Shown here one piece after another: positions 58,387 to 64,000 of a DNA stretch of 64,000 bases. The notes under the pieces are model-generated. The model was not told the DNA's origin. It made no database searches and worked only from the letters and a program-made list of their open reading frames with translations. Both the position numbers and the translations under genes were made by a program. The stretch comes from Cyathus striatus (taxonomy: Eukaryota > Basidiomycota > Agaricomycetes > Agaricales > Nidulariaceae), in NCBI GenBank assembly GCA_025738555.1, contig JAOVFP010000019.1, positions 682,001-746,000 of the forward strand, in the 5' to 3' direction. Position 1 is the stretch's first letter. Each line of letters begins with the position of its first letter.

Positions 58387-59990
58387 ATGAAGCGCGGATT
58401 TTTAAACTTGAAACGGAAGTCTGACAAAACAGTATTAGGAACTTGCAGCCTTAGTGCAGCAAAAGGCACGGAATCACTCACTATTGTATTATTTCTATGC
58501 TCTGATCTGAAGTACAGCTAATGCAACGACAACCAATGTTATTCCAGACATCAAGACTGTAATGTTTTGTGCGTTATCTTTCCAGGAAGTAATTCTCAGT
58601 CTTACAATTCACTTTTCACAGATCCCATAGAAACTGGTTCATCTATATACACGGTCAGCACCGTGCTTGGTCCATCGGACTCAGACTTGGCAACGATTCC
58701 ATTTGATGCGACACTTTGTACCACTGTCCCGCATTCTCCGATTGACTCATATGGGACAAGCGAGTGTTCTATCGCTGCACAAACAAAAATCCATCTCATC
58801 GAAATCCCCAACTACCCTTGTTCCCCACTTCCAAACCCTCCCTCAAAGGTATATGAAATTCGCCAGACAGAATCGATGGGGCTAGGGATGTTCTCTATGT
58901 GCACTCTCAATATTAGTGATTTGATTCTCGTCGAGAGGCCATTAATGGTTGCACCCACAAATCGTATTGCTGACAACTACGAAACTTGTTTCCCTGCCAT
59001 TCCAGATATTGCCAAATCATCGGAACGAGTGAATAGGGAGGGTACACCGGTATATTCCAACTCGTTGGGGATGTTTCAATCTCTCCTTGAGCTTCTCTTC
59101 GAACGTATGAGCGAGGATAATCAGAAGATATACCTAGAACTTTCAAATGTTCATAGGGATGACCCACATCTTGTTGGGTTCTGGAGGGCGAATGCATTCG
59201 ATTTGGAGGATATGGGCTTAGGCGATCAGCGGTTTTATTATAGTGCAATTTTTCGAGAAATGTCGAGGGTTAATCATTGGTTCGTTGTTCATGTTCTATA
59301 TTACACTATCTCTTATGCCTGCTTTGTAGCTGCCAACCAAACTGTGCATTGAGCTTCGATCCCACTTCTTTTTCTATGCAGCTCCGCGCAACTAGGCCAA
59401 TTTCAAGCGGAGACGAGATAGTCATAAGTTACTGTGACGCAACTGCAACTGCCTCTGAACGCACAGCTCAACTTGCATCATTTGGTATCATCTGCTCTTG
59501 TCCCGCCTGTGTTCCCATTCCGTCTGTTCCTAGGAACGATACAACACATACATCCATTCCAGCTCGTATCAAAGCTCTCGATCAACTTCTTCACACCAAG
59601 ACCCAGCCGTCTGCAGATGATTTGATGACTATGGTCACGTCCGGCGTGAGTAAAGAAATGTCTAGGAAGCTTCGTGAAAGCCATGCGACCGCGGAGAAGA
59701 TTTACGATGATGCATGTGCGCTTATGCGTGATATGGAGCAGGAGGGACTGGATGGCTATAAATGCTATCTTCGAGCGTTGGAGATTCGAGAGTGTGCGTG
59801 CATGGAGCTTTCTTATACCAGTACTTTCGTTTTCTCCAAGTTTGCAAGAGCGAGATGGGATGCGGAAGTTAAGAGGTTGGCTTTGACTATTGTTAGGCTC
59901 GCGAGGGCGCACAACGGGTCTTTTAAGAAGCATTATTTGGAAGAATCGTTGGGAAGATTAGATTTTATGCGGCGGAGTAGGGAAGTTTGA
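58387..59990 (+). CDS. SET-domain (SMYD-like) protein 3
   Basis: This is a tandem paralog of 56098-57692. ATG 58387 gives MKRGFLNLKRKSDKTVLG. After short introns the main exon reads VPHSPIDSYGTSEC, SKVYEIRQ, GLGMFSMCTLNISDLILVERP, NRIADNYETCFPAIPD, FDLEDMGLGDQRFYYSAIF and SRVNH. A 50-nt intron (59280-59329, GTTCGT...TTGTAG) joins to NHCCQPNCALSFDP, so the usual serine of NHSC is cysteine. EEIVISYC is present (DEIVISYC), as is the post-SET CSCPAC. It ends at TGA 59988-59990. The frame is otherwise open and could be functional. The SET I loop differs from its neighbour (FSMCTL versus FATRAL). Confidence 0.82.
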
Positions 59991-62192
59991 TTGCTTTCTT
60001 CTCAAGTAACTTCTTATTTCTTGTGAGCGTCTTTACTATATTTTTTGGTGCATGTCCGAGGCTTGTACACTAACTGTGATTCTCGCTTGTGTCTAATGAA
60101 GTTTTGTTGAGTTTGTAGCAAGGTTGTAGTGTTAATAATTATGTATGAAAGTTATGTAAATAAAATCGTGCTCATTTGGTGTACGTATTTCTTCAGCTCT
60201 CAAAATTTTAAACCTTTGATCATCCGTTGAGCATATGAACTATATAGAGTTACTAAGCACTAAGTACTGAGTACGTTCCGGACTTTGTTTCAACCTGGTT
60301 TACCCGGTCTTAGTACTTGGATGCGGCGCGGTACCACTCCACCCAAACTCCACCACCACGATTCCACCCGCTAGCTAATAATTCCCACTACCTTTTTAGG
60401 TAGTAGGGTTTATGTGGGTCGTTGGAAAACGCACTTTGCAGGCCGATTGCTCGGCATTGCTTCGGATCAGAACATGCCTTGTATGGTTAAGAATTTACCT
60501 GTGTTTGCACCTTCCTGGGATACTTTCATACATACACTGTTCATCAACTGTTCGTTGTCTTCCTTTCCCGATGGTTGTCTGACTCGTGTCACTGCCCGTA
60601 GACGTGGCTTATACACTGTGCTGCTGTTGTAAACCGTACCTCAAGTTCCTCGACATCGAATTAATTTCTTAGGGGGACATATACACTTGCATATATGAGA
60701 AGGTGTCTACAACTTGAAGGTCTCTATGTATGGTATGTTCCCTTTCTTTGTGGGCTTGAGAGGTACCGGTGAACGTTTGGACCACATATCAATGTTCAAA
60801 TGTGAACTTATTGGGAACATTGTTTCCCATAACACCATCTATAGGTATTACTGGACTCTTTCGACCAAGTGTTCAGTCACGCGTCACGCAGGGCGTTTGA
60901 ACTGAACACTTGAGCACATTCGTCATGCGTCACAGGCTGCCATGAACATAAGTTTTGAGGCAAATATGGCGCTTAATTAGCTGATTTTTCCGCCCGTGCC
61001 GGGCGGCTGTAGGGGCATGAACAGAACCACCAGGTGTCACACATCAACTCAGAGTTATGAACACTTGGTCAAACCAGTTTTTCGCGTCACACACCAGAAG
61101 CCGTGAACAAGTGGTTGAAAGTCTCCAGTATAACAAGCCAGTAGGCAGCTAAGTTCTCAACTGAATCCCTCTGGCAGTACTTTCACGGTAAGTGGCGTCC
61201 CTTATGCTACATTCATTCTCAAGCAATGATCGATTTGTATATATTTAACTCCTATCTCAGCAGGAGGAAGTGGAAGTGGCTAGTATGAAAGTGTCTACTT
61301 CTAGCGTGTTCTCCCAGTTCACAGCTGAAGGAGAAGGTGTGATTGAAGTAGAAGGTTCTTGTTGAGTGAATAGTTGAAGTGCATGTTCCTGATGTTGTTG
61401 TTGATGAGATTCTGTAGGAGGAAAATGAGCAGAGGAAGGAGAGGAAGGAGAAGAAGTATCTGATTCAACTTACGGATGTTTTTTTTTTTCCTTTTCCTTG
61501 TTCTTACTACTATCTCCCTCCCTCGTCTTCACCTGAACACACAAAGCACACACTCTTCCCCTCTCCCTCTCCATCGCAGTACTCGGTTTTACGATATCAT
61601 AGTGGCCTTAAATCGACTTCTCAATCTCGTGTACACCATGGAACTGACGAAGAGAGAGCGACTTTTAAACAGTCAGCTCGCCTGTTACCCCTAGATTTCC
61701 AAGCCGAAACTGGCTACTCAATGCCAACAAGTGGACACGCATATAGAAACAATGACTGTTGGGGGATTGTTCGGGTTTTCTGCTCATTTATGGCAGCCAC
61801 TGTCGACTTCTGTGAATGAGAAAGATGCATAGTAAGCTTGGGACATTTTGTGTCTCAAACAAACGTTCATAACTCTTGCAGTGCATTAGGATGTGTGGGG
61901 TGGAGCTGTTCGCTGAGTCCATCATTACCTCCCTTGGCGTAGAACATAAGAAGCAGACTACCATCAGTGTAGAGCTAGTAGCGAAGGTTTGTGGCTGGCA
62001 TTGGCAGATGCCATTAAAACATTGACATTTGATTGCTCATACCACACCATATATCCTTGTTAACATCTTCGCTGAGTTCTCACTTGAATTCCCCAGTACT
62101 TTCGTGGTGCATGCCATACCTCATGCACATGCTCCATAAACGTCACAGCGGCACTCTTCCTTTCTGAGAAATGTTTACATTGATATTCGGGT
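59991..62192. other. Gene-poor region
   Basis: I support no gene here. It contains a hairpin repeat (60384-60408) and repeated TGAACACTTG/GTCACAC-type words near 60900-61110 that may be an old repeat. A (T)n run is at 61478-61490. Confidence 0.4.
60384..60408. repeat. Short hairpin repeat, copy 3
   Basis: CCCACTACCT, TTTT loop, AGGTAGTAGGG. It is similar to 18272-18294 and 29418-29441. Confidence 0.6.
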
Positions 62193-62465
62193 TTGTCATT
62201 TAATTTCCCTTTATGCCCACTCTGCCAAGCTCTACTGGCCACACACAAGAGTGAATATCCAGGTCCTGCTGTTAGACCTAACACCGTCAGAAAACTCCAA
62301 AAAAAATATGAATGTGTCATTCAATGCATTCGCGAGGCTTCTCCAGAGATCCAAGAACTGAGAAAACTCAACCCAAATATCCCCTTCCTGAATGACCTCA
62401 GCGCTCTGGTAGATTTCTCGGACTCGGAACTGGCTACCTGGGTGAATCACACATGCACATTCTGA
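62193..62465 (+). CDS. Unrecognised protein fragment
   Basis: An open frame of about 90 codons has ordinary protein-like composition (for example VRPNTVRKLQKKYECV and EIQELRKLNPNIPFLNDL) and a CPLC pair near its start. It begins without ATG, so it would be an internal or last exon. I do not recognise a family. It could be a transposon or gene remnant. Confidence 0.3.
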   Translation: MSFNFPLCPLCQALLATHKSEYPGPAVRPNTVRKLQKKYECVIQCIREASPEIQELRKLNPNIPFLNDLSALVDFSDSELATWVNHTCTF

Positions 62466-64000
62466 TTCATGTTGCTATGAATACTACATTCTTCACCTTA
62501 CAATACAAATCTGGAACTACTTAGTAGTTGTAATAAATAACTGCGGGCCTTGTATGCATTACATGTACACCATAGCATCTACATAACTTGAACCATTGCA
62601 CCTCCATCCCAACACACACCTTCCTTTCGCAACTGCCGGTGCGCGGGTAGTGGGCCCTGCCGCTTGCTGGCCCTATGTTCTTATACAGTTTGCGACAGGC
62701 AAACCCCGCCAATTTTATTACGATAGGAAAGTGAATTTTTTAGGGAAAACTAATTACAGATTCAGATTCAGAAAGTCAAAATACATACAAAAACGATGTT
62801 TTTGAGAAATTCCCACGAGAAAATGGGTGTGCCAATTTTTTTGACAAAAAAATCAACATGTTACTAGGGTAATGCATGGGTCAGGCCAACTCTGAAGGCC
62901 TTATAGGTCTCATGGGACCTGAAACTAGTGTATATTGGGTGCATAACAGTATACCTTTTCCTAATTTTAAGTGCAAAATTTTATTGCATGCACATTATGT
63001 AGTTGTACAAGAACAGAAAGTGATACAATAGTGATATATTACACATATGTTTTACATTGTAGAGCAGGTGTTTTGCCTGCACTCCAAAAATCGATATATT
63101 ACGATTCCAATTACGTAATCAAGTGATGCGCACGTCGACGCGTTCACTCACGTTGTTCACGCTTTCTCTCACTTTCTCCCTTCAACGCCGACACTCCTGT
63201 ATCGCCCTCAACACTGCTATTACTTAACAAGACTCAAGATCGTCGGTATCCTGCTTTACCCAGTCCCAATAAATACTGTAATTAGTGTTACCAAAGGCCG
63301 TGTCATTGCTCAAGTCTCCTTCCCCTAGTCTTTTTCTTCATAATTAATTAGCGAGTTGGTGAACATCTGTTCAACCTTGGGTGTTCTATGGTGTCGAGAA
63401 AGGGGGGCCAATTTCACTTGATTGAGAGGAAGTAGATACATAGTATATTTATTGGAAGAAAAAGGAAAGGTTTGAAACATAGAGCATATTGATGAATTGA
63501 AAGAAAATTTCTTTGTTTAGGCCTCAACACATTCTTTATCTCTACAACATAATATTTGAAACAGTTCTGCATTGTTCAGAAGCTCTCTACGTATCTTTCT
63601 TTGTATCAGTCATCTCTACTGGATTCAATTCACAATGATATTTGGCAGAAGCTTAAAAAGATGTTCTTCATTGGTGATTAATATTTAATTAGTTATAGCT
63701 TGTGGCTTAGATACCCTAGTGATCACATTTTTAGTATTGTACTGGGCTCTAAGCAGTAGTGAGGATAGTTCTAATTGCTGAAAATCAGTTTTTGATGAAT
63801 TATTGCAAAGTCAGCTGGTATTTCAGCTCTTTTCTTGGGTAAATCCTCGGTTATAGTGTTTAAAAAGACAATTTTTGGCACCAAATTAGGCAGTTCAGGG
63901 ACTGATATTTTTATGGGATCATATCGCTATTGATGTAAGGATGCCAAAAACACATTTTTCATGAATTTTACTATTTTTTATGGCAGAGTGCCAAATTTTT
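62466..64000. other. AT-rich gene-poor end of window
   Basis: There is no supported gene. The dispersed repeat at 63105-63540 lies here; the rest is AT-rich. Confidence 0.4.
63105..63540 (+). repeat. Dispersed non-coding repeat, copy 3, internally rearranged
   Basis: 63110-63340 matches 50510-50720 in the same direction, and TTTGTTTAGGCCTCAACAC near 63508 matches the far end of copy 2. The middle part 63350-63500 (GCGAGTTGGTGAACATC...) lies in the opposite direction compared with copies 1 and 2, so it appears inverted in this copy. Confidence 0.6.

Overview
The window reads as nuclear DNA of a filamentous basidiomycete, most likely an Agaricomycete. Evidence: many short (about 45-65 nt) GT-AG introns, a class I hydrophobin, basidiomycete-type P450s, four copies of the DUF6533 membrane-protein family, a NACHT protein, SET-domain paralogs, and a Ty3/Gypsy chromodomain retrotransposon. 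No rRNA or tRNA gene was found and there is no sign of a bacterial or organellar origin. All gene models are spliced by eye; exon ends are best estimates.

Layout. 0.9-9.1 kb (+): a DUF6533 gene, two tandem P450 genes and an RBR-type E3 ubiquitin ligase. 12.0-17.1 kb (+): a full ABCB/MDR-type ABC transporter with one apparent frameshift. 19.36-26.33 kb (-): a nearly intact 6,971-bp chromodomain Ty3/Gypsy element with 385-bp LTRs and a GTAAC target duplication, flanked by gene-poor DNA. 29.6-31.4 kb (-): a second DUF6533 gene. 31.9-33.3 kb: a 1.4-kb non-autonomous transposon with long terminal inverted repeats and a 9-bp target duplication (Mutator-like). 34.0-37.5 kb (+): a NACHT NTPase that appears to continue by splicing into a catalytically dead kinase domain. 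37.8-41.6 kb (-): a PcRGLX/YetA-like polysaccharide-lyase family gene with several frame breaks, followed by a decayed duplicate of the pseudokinase tail. 42.9-44.7 kb (-): a third DUF6533 gene. 45.3-46.7 kb: an inverted-repeat element carrying a nested TA-flanked MITE. 47.5 kb: a leftover SET-family leader. 49.5 kb (+): the hydrophobin. 51.7-53.2 kb (+): the fourth DUF6533 gene, a duplicate of the first including its upstream region. 53.6-60.0 kb: three SET-domain (SMYD-like) paralogs, one decayed on the minus strand and two on the plus strand. 60-64 kb: gene-poor repeat DNA.

The genes do not form one pathway. The window looks like a fast-evolving accessory region where family members (DUF6533, P450, SET, NACHT/kinase) duplicate and decay among transposons. 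The least ordinary items are the NACHT-pseudokinase architecture with its broken copy 5 kb away, the SET array with repeated loss of zinc or active-site residues, and the retrotransposon whose predicted RNA 5' end can pair with its own primer-binding site as in Tf1.
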